Shown here: positions 10,998 to 23,029 of the stretch, in pieces | Position numbering within the stretch: the first letter of the stretch is position 1 | How the letters are laid out: every line of letters starts with the position of its first letter | Assembly: GCF_024166365.1 (NCBI RefSeq) | Contig: NC_064842.1 | Span: 22,229,001 to 22,293,000, forward strand | Length of the DNA stretch: 64,000 nucleotides | DNA from: Elephas maximus indicus | Taxonomy: Eukaryota > Chordata > Mammalia > Proboscidea > Elephantidae | Reading direction: 5' to 3' | Notes under the pieces: model-generated | The model's input: the letters and a program-made list of their open reading frames with translations, nothing else | Told to the model about the DNA's origin: nothing | Database searches by the model: none | Program-made: the position numbers and the translations under genes

Positions 10998-11112
10998 GAA
11001 GAAAGGCTTAGTGATCTATTTCCAAAAAGTCAGCCATTGAAAATCCTGTGGAGCACATGTTTACTCTGACACACATGGGGTTGCCATGAGTCAGAGCCAA
11101 CTCAATGGCAAC
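10998..11112 (+). mobile_element. AfroSINE, long type, 3' half
   Basis: Contains AGTGATCTATTTCCAAAAAG and TGCCATGAGTCAGAGCCAAC. The tRNA-like head is absent. Confidence 0.82.
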
Positions 11113-11810
11113 TTTTTTTTTGTACTTTAGATGGTCTACAGAGCAAACTAGTTTCTCATTAAACAGTCAATACACATATTGTTATGTGACATTGCTTGCC
11201 GACCCCACGACATGTCAGCACTCTCCCCTTCTTGACCTTGGGTTCTCCATTACCAGCTTTCCTGTCCCCTCCTGCCTTCTTGTCCTTGCCCTTGGGCTGG
11301 CATGCCCATTTGGTCTCATTTTGTTTTATGGGCCTATCTAATCTTTGGCTGAAGTGCAAACCTCAGGAGTGATTTCATTACTGAGCTATAAGGATGTCCA
11401 GTAGTCATACTCTCAGGGTTTCTCTAGTCTCTACCAGAGCAGTAAGTCTGGTCTTTTTTTATGTGTGTGTGAGTTAGAATTTTGTTCTACATTTTTCTGC
11501 AGCTCTTTGTGGGGCCCTCTATTGTGAGCCCTGACAGGTGAATCAGTGGTGGTAGCTGGGTACCATCTAGTTGTGCTGGACTTAGGCTGGTGGTACTTGT
11601 GATCCATTAGTCCTTTGGACTAATCTTTTCCTCGTGTCTTTGGTTTACTTCATTCTTTTTTGCTCCAGACAGGGTGAGACCAGTGGAGTATCTTAGATGG
11701 CTGCTCACAAACTTTTAAGACCCCAGACAATGCACATCAAAGTAGAATGTAGAACATTTTCTTTATAAACTACGTTATGCCAATTGAGCTAGCTGCTTCC
11801 TGAGAACAGC
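11113..11810. mobile_element. Interspersed repeat of uncertain class, LINE 5'-region-like
   Basis: About 700 bp that I recognise as a repeated segment of placental genomes, with markers TTAGTCCTTTGGACTAATC, GTGGAGTATCTTAGATGGC and AGACCCCAGACAATGC. I cannot place it firmly in a family. It has no reading frame worth keeping. Confidence 0.4.
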
Positions 11811-12139
11811 AACTTTTTTTTTTTTTTTAATAAGTAAAGGCTTATAATGTACTACATTGGTCCTCACTCTAACATGGTCTTCTAGGCCTGACCTGAAGAG
11901 CTCTGGATAGAAACAGCCTTACGTGAGGACATTTTGAAAGTAGAGAAATGAAGGACTTCCAAGATGGATTGACCCTACCTTGAAATACACGGCTTTTTTC
12001 ACGGTAAGAAATAGAGACCTCTATTTTTTTTTATCATTAGGGAACACTAATTTTCCTCTGCTGCAATGATTGTTATTTTCTAAGCAACTACTATGTTTTT
12101 TATTGGTTTTGTGCTTTGAAATTCCACACAAAAAAAGAG

Positions 12140-12330
12140 TGTAGGCTCTGAAGTTAGACCACTTGGGTTTGAACTCTGCTCTTGTCACCTAATAGCTGTG
12201 TGATCTTGGGTCAATTGATACATCTCTCTCTCTGCCTCAGTGACCTCAAGTATAAAGTAAAGAGAATAATATATCTACCTCAGGGGACTGTAAGCATCAA
12301 ATAAGTTAGTACATGTAAAAAAATAAAATA
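12140..12330 (+). mobile_element. MIR SINE
   Basis: Classic MIR order: GTAGGCTCTGAAGTTAGACC, then TGTGTGATCTTGGG, then CTCAGTGACCTCAAGTATAAAG, then CAAATAAGTTAGTACATGTAA. Confidence 0.8.
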
Positions 12331-12533
12331 AAACTGAGAACAACACTTAGCTTATACTGCTCAATGGGAAGTGTAAGTCACTGTTTTCACCATTTTGTTG
12401 AAGAAGAATCTGGGATGAGAGAGGTTCTAGGCAGTCTATGAAGAAGATAGTTTTTGGCTTTCAAGCTTGCATGAAAGCCTAAGGGTGGGCTAGACAACAG
12501 ACCTAGCTTATCAACATTGCCATTCTCTCTACC

Positions 12534-12561
12534 ATCATCATCATCATCATTATTATTCTTC
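12534..12561. repeat. Trinucleotide microsatellite (CAT/ATT)
   Basis: Runs of CAT repeats pass into ATT repeats. Confidence 0.85.
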
Positions 12562-12589
12562 ATCAGAAAGGGAGGAAACATTTATCAAG

Positions 12590-12720
12590 TGTGTTTGACA
12601 CTGTGCTAATTACTACATGTATTTTCTCAGTTTTTTCTTCTGAAAAAGAGGACTAAAGCTCAGAGAAACAAAATAAAATGATGTCCACCCCACAGCTGGT
12701 GGGATTTGAACCCATGTCTA
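12590..12720 (+). mobile_element. MIR-like SINE fragment
   Basis: Segments like TTGACACTGTGCTAATTACTAC, AAAGCTCAGAGAAAC and GGTGGGATTTGAACCCA are the MIR core. Confidence 0.6.
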
Positions 12721-13150
12721 TGCAGCACTGAAACCCATGCTCATTTCATTGTAACATAATGTGTTCCATTCCTGAACTTTAAATAAAAAGCTTGGGGTGG
12801 GGAACCTTATGGTCTTAGAGAAACCATGTTCTGAGTCATCCTTCCAGCAGTCTCCTCACTCCTATGGTTGTGTGCATCTTCAAAGTTCAGATAAAAATAG
12901 GGAATGTACCCTCTAGTCCCTCGAAATGTGAAGACTATTTCTCCCTTACTCCCCAAATGCCATCTCAGATAGTTTTTTAGAAATAGAATTATGGCATCTC
13001 AGTGTGAAGGTGGATAGGCCTCCTCCAGCACTTTTGTGGGGCCAGGGTAAAAGACTAAGGGCCCTGCCTCACAGCTCCCACACTCCACTGCCATCAGCCT
13101 TGGCTCTCCCTTCCTGAGTCAACTTCGCAGGTTTCTTTGTCTTATCCATT

Positions 13151-13612
13151 GTGTCTTATGCTGGGTTCTTTAGAGGAGCAAAATCAGTGAAATGTATATA
13201 TAAATATATAGAGAGAGATTTATTTCAAGGAAATGACTCACACAATTGTGGAGGCTGGTAAGTCCCAAATTCATGGTCAGTGGCAGGCTGGAGGCCTCTT
13301 CTGACTCTCGTGGTAGCAGGGGCTGACGAACCCAAAGTCTGCAGGCTAGGTGGCAGGCTGCCGGATCACATCCGAAGAACCTGAGGTCAGAGGATGACAA
13401 GGTGAATACAAGATCAAATACAAGATCAAGAGAAAGTAAGCTTTGCTAGAGCACCCATATGTACTGGATGCAGGCCCCACCCCCAAAGAAACTCCCCTTT
13501 CAAATGATTGGCTGCTCACATCAGATTACAAAATGGAAGATGATTGCATAATATCTGCCAAACCACTGAGAATCATGGCCTTGCCAAGTTAACACATAAC
13601 TTTAACCATCAC
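13151..13612 (-). mobile_element. Solo LTR, reverse
   Basis: Reverse-oriented LTR-like block from TGTCTTATGCTGGGTTC to CCAAGTTAACACATAAC. It shares the end ATCATGGCCTTGCCAAGTT with the LTR at 15104-15624, so the two are related. An internal (AT)n/(GA)n tract lies near 13190-13220. Confidence 0.55.
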
Positions 13613-13861
13613 ATATGAGAATGAAAAAAGATGTTCTGACGTGGAGGCATTCCAGGGCTAGTGCCAATCCCGTAGACACAGGAAAATAAGAAGGAAAAAA
13701 ATAAACTTAATGTGAGTCTGAAAAACACTTTGGAAAATGGTTGCAGGTGGTAACCTGTCTTTTTGTCTTCAAGGAGTTTACTGCTTACTGGGGAGATAGA
13801 CAATAATAAAAGAAGCACACAAATAAAAGTAAAATTCCAAGTGTAATACATAATGAGGATA

Positions 13862-14030
13862 AACCAAAACCAAGCCAAACCCCTTGTTGTTGAGTCAATT
13901 CTGACTCACAGCAACCCTAGGGGACAGGGTAGAACTGCCCCTAGGTTTTCCAAGGAGCGGATGGCAGATTTGACTTTCTGATATTTTGGTTACCAGCTGA
14001 GCTATTAGGCACTGTGCCACCAGGACTCCA
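13862..14030 (-). mobile_element. AfroSINE, short type, reverse
   Basis: Runs from GTTGTTGAGTCAATTCTGAC to GTGCCACCAGGACTCC. Confidence 0.88.
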
Positions 14031-14186
14031 TACAATGAAAGTAGACACAGTTAATTGGGATTGGATATTATGCTGTGAATCTACTCTACGGCAGTGGGTT
14101 TGGGTTTTTATTATTATTATGCCATAAGCTATTATCAACTCAACAGCAATGGGTTTGTTTGTTTGTTTTTTCAAATTCTCAGGCTG

Positions 14187-14343
14187 GAGCCCTGGTGGCA
14201 TAGTGGTTAAGAACTCCGCTCCTAACTAAGAGGTCAGCAGTTCAAATCCACCATGAGCTGCTCCTTGGAAATCCTTTGGAGCAGTTCTTCTCTGTCCTGT
14301 AGGGTTGCTATGAGTTGGAGCCAATTCGACGGCACCTAACAAC
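14187..14343 (+). mobile_element. AfroSINE with clear target-site duplication
   Basis: Head GGAGCCCTGGTGGCATAGTGG and tail GAGTTGGAGCCAATTCGACGG then CACCTAACAAC. The 14-base direct repeat ATTCTCAGGCTGGA flanks it (14175-14188 and 14344-14357), so it is an intact LINE-mediated insertion. Confidence 0.93.
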
Positions 14344-14499
14344 ATTCTCAGGCTGGAACTATATTCTAGCTACTAATTCTTGTTCATACCCACCCCTACC
14401 CTTTCCTACTTACTCATACACCATAACAACTCACTGGACCTTCAGAACTAAGAATGGAGGTAGGAAGAGAAACTGGTCATTCGTAAAATCTTCACTGAC

Positions 14500-14800
14500 T
14501 CTACTGCCTAGAGGTTGAGGCCACACTCCATTGCAGGCCTTTCACAGGTAGATTCCACACCTGAGTTTCCCCCTTGTCTCACTCCTCCAGTGAAAGCCCT
14601 CTGACCTGGCTCAGCTGGTCTCACTGTTCTGCACATATACTTTGTGGGCCCCCTTCTCTAAGCTGATCACAAGAAGTCCCTGCACAGAATGCTCCCCCCA
14701 CTTGCCTATCTTCCTATCTACCTCAATCTCATCCATCCCATTCAAGCCTAGTCAGGTTCCAAGTCCCAAAGAGTCTCCAAAGAGAGCGGCCTCTCTTTTT
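14500..14800 (+). mobile_element. L2-like LINE fragment, diverged
   Basis: Text-like similarity to the 3' part of L2 elements (CTGACCTGGCTCAGCTGGTC, CTTGCCTATCTTCC). Old and uncertain. Confidence 0.3.
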
Positions 14801-15103
14801 CCTCCAGGCACATTTGCTATAGGTACCACTCATTTCACATTAATGTCAGACACATTTAAGTTTAGCTTGTCTTGTATACAAGAAACATGAATGGCTGTGG
14901 CTCATTCCTGGCAAGCATTTCCTGAATGTTATGGAGGACACAGAGGTAACAAGACACAGCACATAGCCTCACTGTGAAGGCACCACTTGATCGTTCCTTT
15001 CTTATTTCTGTTCTCTCTGCATTAACCTCCATTTTTCTCTAAGGCCTGATCTGGGTTTGAGTCAACAGCAGACTTGGTGAAGCACCCTTAACAGTAATGT
15101 TAT

Positions 15104-15624
15104 GTGTCTTAGTCACCTAGTGCTGCTACAACAGAAATATAAGTGGATGGTTTTAACAAAGAGAAATTTATTCTCTCACAGCTTAGGATGCTAGTAGTCC
15201 AGATTCAGGGTGCCAGCTCTAAGGGAAGCCTTTCTCTCTCTTTCGGTTCAGGGGGAAGGTCCTTGTCATCAATCTTCCCCTGGACAAGGAGCTTCTCAGC
15301 ACAGGGACCCTGGATCCAAGGTATGCACTGCTCCTGGCACTTCTTTCTTGGTGGTATTGAGGTCCTGATGTCTCTCTGCTTGATTCTCCCTTTTATATCT
15401 CAAAAGAGATTGGTTTAAGACCCAACCTAATCTTGTAGATTGAGTTCTGCCTCATTAACATAACTGCCACAAATCCCACCTCATTAACTTCATAGAGGTA
15501 GGATTTACAACACATAGGAAAATCACATCAGATGACAAAATGGTGGACAATCACACAATACTAGGAATCATGACCTAGCCAAGTTGACACATATTTTCAG
15601 GGGACACAATTTAATCCATGACAG
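15104..15624 (-). mobile_element. Solo LTR, reverse
   Basis: From TGTCTTAGTCACCTAGTGCTG to the TTAATCCATGACA end. It matches the family seen in forward orientation at 33447-33821 (CTGGACAAGGAGCTTCTCAG in reverse against CTCCTAGACCAGGGGAAG there). Probably afrotherian MaLR/ERVL-like; the LTR only. Confidence 0.65.
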
Positions 15625-16260
15625 TATGTATCCCAGAATGACTTCTATCTTGGGATGGAGTAAACCTAAAACTTACAGGAAAGACTGCCAAGATTTTCCC
15701 CCAATTTTGATCACTATGTCTTGACTTTATAAATTTTTATGGCTAGTAAAATTATTAAAACATTCTTATTTTGGTTTAATAAATTAAATTTAAAATTTGA
15801 ATTATCATGAAATCTTTTGGGGCTCTTCACTTTTTCAGAATGGAGTACTGTAGTATTCAATGCAGCATTATTTTAATACTGAAAAATTCTAATACTGAGT
15901 ACTGAAATTAATCTATCATCAATTAAGAAATAGTTAAACAAATTATGACACATGCATTATATGGAGTTGAAAGCAGTTGAAGATAGAAGTTAATCTGTTA
16001 TGTTGGCAGGAAAAGATGTTCAAATCATATATGGATTAAAAAAAATAGTTGCAGAAATCATGTTTCAAAAAAGCTACAGAAAACAAAACTGCATAGAAAA
16101 AAAAAATCCACCAAATTGATAATAAGGGGGGGGAGACTAGGATTGGGGGTTCTAATAACAAGAGATTCAAAAGGTATCTGCAATGTCAGCATTTTTAAGA
16201 GAGAACATATGGGTGTTCTATTTGTATAATTAAAAGAAATAAAAGTAAAATATTGTGCAA
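15625..16260. other. AT-rich intergenic stretch
   Basis: No gene, RNA or confident repeat seen. A poly-A/poly-G tract lies near 16100-16135. Confidence 0.4.
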
Positions 16261-16267
16261 AAAAAGA

Positions 16268-16400
16268 AAACCTGTTGCTGTCGAGTCGATTCCGATTCCG
16301 ATTCATAGAATAGAACTGCCCCATAGTTTCCAAGGAGCCCCTGGTGGATTTGAACTGCTGACCTTCTGGTTAGCAGCCACTGCACCACAAGAGTTTCCAA
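16268..16400 (-). mobile_element. AfroSINE, internally shortened, reverse
   Basis: Runs from TTGCTGTCGAGTCGATTCCG to CACCACAAGAGTTTCC. The stretch around the tail is repeated (GATTCCGATTCCGATTC) and part of the middle is lost. Confidence 0.85.
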
Positions 16401-17131
16401 ATATTGCATAAGAAGGTCTTTTTATAATAGACTCAAAGGTGGTTGGGAATTCTTTTTAGACATGAAGCAATGCGAAGGAGCTGCCCTCTTGTGGAACTTT
16501 AAATGGTTACTCACAAATCAATTTACTGTGTGTTCTACAGAATAAAACTCCACAGAATTTTAGAGTGATAATTTCCAACCTCTGGCATTTTTCCTTTTAG
16601 AAAAATGAAGACACTAAAAGTTCAGTCGGTTACCCAAGGTCACTCGAGTTTTAGGCAAAGTCATAATTACAGACCAAGTCTGATTTCCAATGGAAATTCT
16701 TTCAACTATTCTTATACCTCCCCTAAACCATGAGTTAGCAAACGTTAAACACCAACATACGTTTAGGAGACTTCATTTGCTGTACAATGTACAGTGCTTG
16801 GTAGCTAGAAGTCACTTAATAACAATGTGGAATGCTAATCGTGTTGCCAACTTCTTGCTGGGAGCTTGAGAAACAAAGGTGGATAATGCTTTGATTCTGT
16901 AGTGGGTTGTGTATTTACATAATTGAACGGACACATTTAAGAATAGCATTACCCTCAAGGCTCCATCTAGTCATTAAACAATACCTTCCTGTCGAGAGTA
17001 GGAGTGAGATAGGGTATGATTCGGATTGACCTCTGGCCACAGGTGAGTCACATACCTCTTTCAAATACGTGATTTTGCTGTGCCTGGTTAGTTTCTCTCA
17101 TTATGATTTGGCTCCACCTCTAGACTTAACT

Positions 17132-17292
17132 GGAGCCCTGGCGGCACAGTGGTTAAGAGCTCAGCTGCTAACCACAAGGTCAGCAGTTCAAATCCATCAT
17201 CCACTCGTTGGAAACCCTATGGAGCAGTTCTACTCTGTTCTATAGTGTCGTCATGAGTTGGAATTTACTCCAAGGCAATGGGCTTGGTTTGG
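17132..17292 (+). mobile_element. AfroSINE, short type
   Basis: Head GGAGCCCTGGCGGCACAGTGG. Imperfect flanking repeats (CTCTAGACTTAACT and CTCTAGATTTATCT) mark an older target-site duplication. Confidence 0.88.
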
Positions 17293-18025
17293 CTCTAGAT
17301 TTATCTAGCCTGAGAGGTCAGGGAATGAAGGGAGGGTGGGGCGAGGGCCTTTATGATCAGTTAAAAAACAAAGATTGGGTTGCACTTCTGCCTGGGATAT
17401 AGAAAGCTGGAAAGAGCATCACTCTCACTTTAACAAGAAAAACTGGATAATCTACAAAATCGTGATTTTTCATTAGACCATCAGAGAGCTAAATCACGGG
17501 GCAACCGAACAGCCCTAGCTCTAAGGATAGATGGGAGCCTCCATGGAGAAGTGAGATGCTCATATTGGCTTACCTGGGACAGAGCATGGAAGGAAGATTG
17601 GGCTTCCATACAAGAGAGTAAGAAGAATGCAACGTAATTTTTAAATAAATTGTTAAAGGGTAAGCACGGGCTAGTACAAAGTATAGAACCCCTGGAGCTG
17701 CATACACAGGGAAGTTTGCACCCATTTGCAGACTCTTCTCCAAGACCTTCTGTGGGTGCCCACAGGAAAGATTGAGGGGAAGGCAGAAAACCTTCCCTTG
17801 GTGGTACAGGGATGGAGGAGGGGAGCAGCAATTATCGTAGGAAAGAAGCAAAGCCCGCCAGGACCGTTTTGTCCTACAGAATAAAACTTAAACTGCTGGG
17901 GAAGAACCGCAAACCTTGTTGCACTCAGGGCACAGGTAAAGGCCCAGTGTAACTGGCAAAGGGAAAGGAAAACAAAATCTCTGTTCCTGGGGAAGAGGCA
18001 AGAAATTGCCCAAGGCCCACACGTG

Positions 18026-18172
18026 GGTGGTATAAACAGTTAACATGCTCACTGCTAACTGAAAGTTTGGTGGTTCAAGTTCACCCAGAGGCATCTTGGG
18101 AGAGAGGCGTAGTAACCTACTTCCAAAAGATCACAGCCACCGAAATCCCTATGGAGCACAGAATGGCAACTG
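18026..18172 (+). mobile_element. AfroSINE, long type, diverged fragment
   Basis: GTTAACATGCTCACTGCTAAC, then GTGGTTCAAGTTCACCCAGAGG, then ACCTACTTCCAAAAGATC. Confidence 0.75.
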
Positions 18173-18611
18173 ATACTGATATCACCAGGTAAGGGGCAAG
18201 GTCACGGAGAAAACCCCACTCTCGAGACTCAAGGATATAGGGCTACCTAAGGCTGAGACTGGACCAGGACAACAGAAGCATCAAGTAATAAGCAATAGCA
18301 GTCTACTGCTGGAGAGGGGCAAGAGCATAAAGAGTGACCCCTTCTGAGCCACAGGTGCATGAGGAAAGCTAAAAACTAAGGATAGAACAGAAACATTGAA
18401 AAAATACCCCTGGCACCACAGCTCCAACCCAAGCCCAAGGTAGCACAGGAAGAATTTGAAGTCAGTAGTGCACTTATTATGTTTGCGGCAAGATCAAGCC
18501 TCAAACCTGGCTAAACTCCTGAGTAGACTTACTAACATCCCACCCTAACAACCTACTAGTAGAAGAGGCATGCCAGTTACTTCCTAGTTCAAATATTATG
18601 TATCTCAGTCC

Positions 18612-18789
18612 CATTGTTGTTGTTGTTGCACATACAGCGACCCCATATGACAAAGAACTGCCCCATAGGATTTTCTTGGCTGTAATTTTTTAAGAAGCAG
18701 ATTGCACTGCCTTTCTTCCATCGAGCCTCTAGGTGTGTTTGAACCACCAACCTTTTGATTAGCAGCTGTGTTCTTAACCATTGTGCCAT
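18612..18789 (-). mobile_element. AfroSINE, reverse
   Basis: Middle and head parts are clear (ACCAACCTTTTGATTAGCAG then CCATTGTGCCA). The tail side has become a short TTG repeat. Confidence 0.82.
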
Positions 18790-19257
18790 ATCAAAATACA
18801 GCACTCAATCAAAAACTGTGTGACACACAAGAAGAAAGAAAACACTGTCAGGGGACAAAGTACAGAACCAGGCGTCCCCATGTTGCAAATATCACAGGGA
18901 ATTTAAAATAACTGTGATTAATATGTTAAAGGTTCTAGTGGAAAAGTTGGATAATATGTTCGAGCTGATGGGAAATATCAATAGACAGACGGAAACTATA
19001 AGAAAGAGTAAAAAGGAAATGCTAGGAACAAAAAACACAGTAGCAGCTGAAGAATTTTGGTTATACCATCACTAGATTCAACACAGCCAAGGAAAGATAA
19101 GCAGGAGACTTAAAGATGGGTCAATAGAAATTACCCAAACAGAAAAACAAAGTGGAAAAAAAGTAGAAAGTAACCATCACAGCATCCAACAGCTGTGGGA
19201 CAAATTCAAACAATCTAACATATGTGCCTTTGAAAGAAAGTTCTGGCTATATACTTT

Positions 19258-19420
19258 CAAAATGAGTCATGAAAACCCTATGGATCAGAACAGAATATTG
19301 TCTGGATGTAAACATGCCAATGACCATGAAGATGGCACAGGACTGGCAATGTTTCATTATTATACATCAGGTCATCATATGTTGGAGTTGATTCAATGGT
19401 AGGTAACAATAACAACAACA
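19258..19420 (+). mobile_element. Internally deleted RTE LINE
   Basis: A piece of the RTE 5' region (GAAAACCCTATGGATCAGAAC) is joined directly to the 3' end (ATGAAGATGGCACAGGACTGG ... TTGGAGTTGATTCAATGG), followed by an (AAC)n tail. It has the same overall form as the copy at 54835-55235. Confidence 0.65.
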
Positions 19421-19429
19421 ACAACACAA

Positions 19430-21235
19430 TGTATGTACAATTGGAATCCCAAAAAGAGAAGAGAAAGGATGGAAGTTAAATGGAAGAATGGAACTAGGAA
19501 TTATGCTGCTTAATACATTGAGTTTCATTTTATTCCTTCTTTTCAGCACAGCGCCTTATCATTCCCTCAGCTCTGCTTCATGTCTTTCAAGATCAGAGCT
19601 TGTCTGCTGCTATTGTCCAGAGAGTAAACTTCAAGTCTTTCTAAGTGGTGAGAGTAGTTGACTGATTTTGTGCCTGAGAGATGGGATCTGTACTGCTTAA
19701 TGCATTCTAACATTTTTGAAAATAGGGTGTGTCAATATAGTGAGTTTTTTTTCTTTCAGTGGTACATAATGATGCGTCTTATAATCAATAAGATCTTCAA
19801 TTTGATGAAATACTACTATGATTTAAAAAAAAATCATAATATAGAAAACCAAATGAAACAGCTATAAAACTTAATAAATTATCAGGCTCACACCTTGCCT
19901 TATAGTACAGATGACTTCATAAGTTACTACGTTATTATGAGACAAACACCCCATAAACACCACCAAGGTCATAAAACGTTGTCAGCCATCCAAAGAAGCC
20001 CCATCCATTTGCCTTGTTCTAATATCAATGTCCTCCCTCTCCTCTAGGAATTGTGTTAGCAGTCACTTCCTTGTATATCTGTATGGCTAGATCTCTAAGC
20101 ATTCAAGTTTAGTTTTGCTCATTTTTAAACTCCACAGCTTTCCTCTCCATTCCTTGTAATTTATCTGTTGAAAATTCCAGGGCATTGGACCTGAAGTTTC
20201 CGACAGTTTAGTTTTTGCTAATTGTGCACTCAGGCTACAGTTCAACATGTTCCTCTGTATACCCTGCAATTTGGCAGCTGGATCCAGAGGCTTCATCAGA
20301 TTCATCTTCAATCCCTTTGGGGACACTATAGGTGATGTTGAGTTTTTTCCTTAGCAGGCACAAAATGTCCGGTTATATCTTTTTGTGATGTTAGCAGCAG
20401 TTGATTTGATGCTCAAAGTCTAAATCCATTACTCCACTAGGGGTTGCAAAACTGTGGTATTCTATCATTTCTTTTTCATTATTAGTTAGAATACTAGAAG
20501 ATTTTTCTCTTCATCTGTCATTTGGTTACCCAGTGGTATAGTTCAGAGGAAAGGCAGAAAAAATGTTTGATTTCTTCCCTTTATTTACCAATTTTCAAAA
20601 TAATAAATTGACATCCTATCATCTTCCAAAATGTGACTGTTTTTATGCTTATGATGGGCTTTAAAAAATTGCAGTTATTATCATTTTTGAAGATTTTCCC
20701 CATATTTGGACAGTGGGAGTCTCAAGTTGGCTCCTGAATCTTTCTGAAATTACACAGTAATCTTTGATGGGTTCTATTCATTTTGACAAGATGCTTCAGG
20801 CTTATATTCTTACATTTCCTGCCTCAGACTATTTTTGCCAAAAGCCCTGGTTTCTTTAAGGGGAAATGGTATCTTAAGACCCCAAGTTACGTGTTACTGG
20901 GTTGCTCATTTTTTCTAGGTCTCTTCAGTGTATGTGTGTGCGTATTCTCATGAGTTTATACTAATACCTCCAATTCAAATTCATAGCTACAAAGGTTTTA
21001 AACTTTATCTATTCTGTATTACTTCTGTATCTCTTTTTCCCATACCAAGGATAGAGCATTGTTCTCAAGAAAACAAGGGATGGATTAATGTATCTCCTAA
21101 ATAATCATTTACTGTAACCCACATCATACACAAAACCATCCTGAATAACAATAGTAATATCAGATTACCATCAGCTGAACCAAATGTTTTTGCATAGGAC
21201 TCCAGTTCTCTCTCTTTCTTTTAGAGTTGTATAAA
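19430..21235. other. AT-rich intergenic block, old unplaced repeats
   Basis: No gene. Parts look like old interspersed repeats, but I cannot place them, and no reading frame shows a known domain. Confidence 0.35.
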
Positions 21236-21239
21236 TATA

Positions 21240-22972
21240 CTTACGATGACATGTGCAAAGACCTGGGGATAGAAAATCAAAAGGGAAGAACATGTTCAGC
21301 ATTTCTCAAGCTGAAAGAACTGAAGAAAAAATTCAAGCTTTGAGTTGCAATACTGAAGGATTCTATGGGGGAAAATATTAAACAATGCAGGAAGAATCAA
21401 AACAAGATGGAAGGAATACACAGAGTCACTATACCAAAAAGCATTGGTCGACACTCAACCATTTCAAGAGGTAACACGTGATCAGGAACTGATGGTACTG
21501 AAGGAAAAAGTCCAAGCAGCACTGAAGGCACTGGCAAAAAACAAGGCTCCAGGAATTGACAGAATATCAATTGAGATGTTTTACTCGTCTATGCAAAGAA
21601 ATGTGGAAGACAGCTATCTGGCCAACTGACTGGAAGTGACCCATATTTATGCCTATTCCCAAGAAAGGTGATCCAACTGAATGCAGAAATTATTGAACAA
21701 TATCATTAATATCACACACAAGCAAAATTTTGCTGAAGATCATTCAAAAGCGGCTACAGCAGTGTATCAACAGGGAACTGCCAGAAATTCAAGCCAGATT
21801 TAGAAGAGGACATGGAACCAGGGATATCATTGCTGATGACAGATGGATTTTGCTTGAAAGCAAAGAATACCAGAAAGATATTTACCTGTGTTTTATTGAC
21901 TATGGTAAGGCATTCAACTGTGTGGTTCATAACAAATTATAGATAACATTGTGAAGAATGGGAATTCTAGAACACTTAATTGTGCTCATGAGGAATCTGT
22001 ACATGGATCAAGTTGCAGTCATTTGAATAGAACAAGGGGATACTGCATGGTTTAAAGTTAGGAAAGGTGTGTGTCAGGGTTGTAGCCTTTCACCATACCT
22101 ATTCAATCTGTATGCTGAGCAAATAATACAAGAAGCTGGACTATATTAAGAATGGGGTATCAGCATTGGAGGAAGATTCATTAACAACCTGCATTATGCA
22201 GATACAACCTTGCTTGCTGAAAGTGAAGAGGATTTGAAGCACTTACTGATAAAAATCAAAGACCACAGCCTTCAGTATGGATTACGCCTCAACATAAAGA
22301 AAAGAAAAATCTTAACAACTAGACCAATAAGCAACACCATGGTAAATGGAGAAAAGATTGAGGTTGTCAAGGGTTTCATTTTACTTGGATCCACAATCAA
22401 CACCTATGGAAGCAGCAGTCAAGAAGTCAAAAGATGCATTGCCTTGGACAAATCAGCTGCGAGAGATTTCTTTAAAGTGTTAACAAGTGAAGACGTAGCC
22501 TTGAGGACTATGGAGCACCTGACCCAAGCCATGGTGTTTTCATTCACCTCATATGCATGTGAAAGCTGGACGATGAAAAAGGAAGACCAAAGAATTGATG
22601 CCTTTGAATTGTGGCGTTGGCAAAGAGTATTGAATATACCATAGATTGGCAAAAGAATGAACAAATCTGTCTTGGAAGAAGTGCACCCAGAATGCTCCCT
22701 AGAAGTAAGGATGGTGAGACTGTGTCTACATACTTTAGACATGTTATCAGGAGGGATCAGTCCCTGGAGAAAGACATCATGCTTAGTAAAGTAGCGGGTC
22801 GGCAAAAAAGAGGGAGACCCTCAACAAGATGGATTGTCATAGTGGCTGCAACAATAGCCTCAAGAGTAGCAATAATTGTGGCGATGGCGCAGAACTGGGC
22901 AGTGTTTTGTTCTGTTGTACTTAGGGTTGCAATGAGTCAGAATGGAACTGATGGCACCTAACAACAACATAA
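21240..22972 (+). mobile_element. RTE-type LINE, longest copy, dead
   Basis: Reverse-transcriptase pieces in order: NKAPGIDRISIEMF (about 21540), IQKRLQQCIN and FRRGHGTRD (about 21745-21815), the palm motif A region FIDYGKAFNCV (about 21890) and the C-terminal EDQRIDAFELWRW block (about 22580). Stops and small deletions break the frame between about 21627 and 22200. The 3' tail (TTGCAATGAGTCAGAATGG ... CACCTAACAACAAC) matches the AfroSINE tail. Confidence 0.88.
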
Positions 22973-23029
22973 AAACAGTGGGTTCGGTTTGGTTTCGGTT
23001 AACAACATACTTATGTTGTCTGCACGTAT

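Larger units (their letters stand above)
17340..19250 (+). mobile_element. LINE-1 5' region and ORF1 part, old, with SINE insertions
   Basis: Sequence from 17340 resembles LINE-1 5'UTR. From about 18890 to 19180 it resembles ORF1 (TTAATATGTTAAAGGTTCTAG, AGAAAGAGTAAAAAGGAAATG). SINE pieces sit at 18026-18172 and 18612-18789. No intact frame. Confidence 0.5.
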
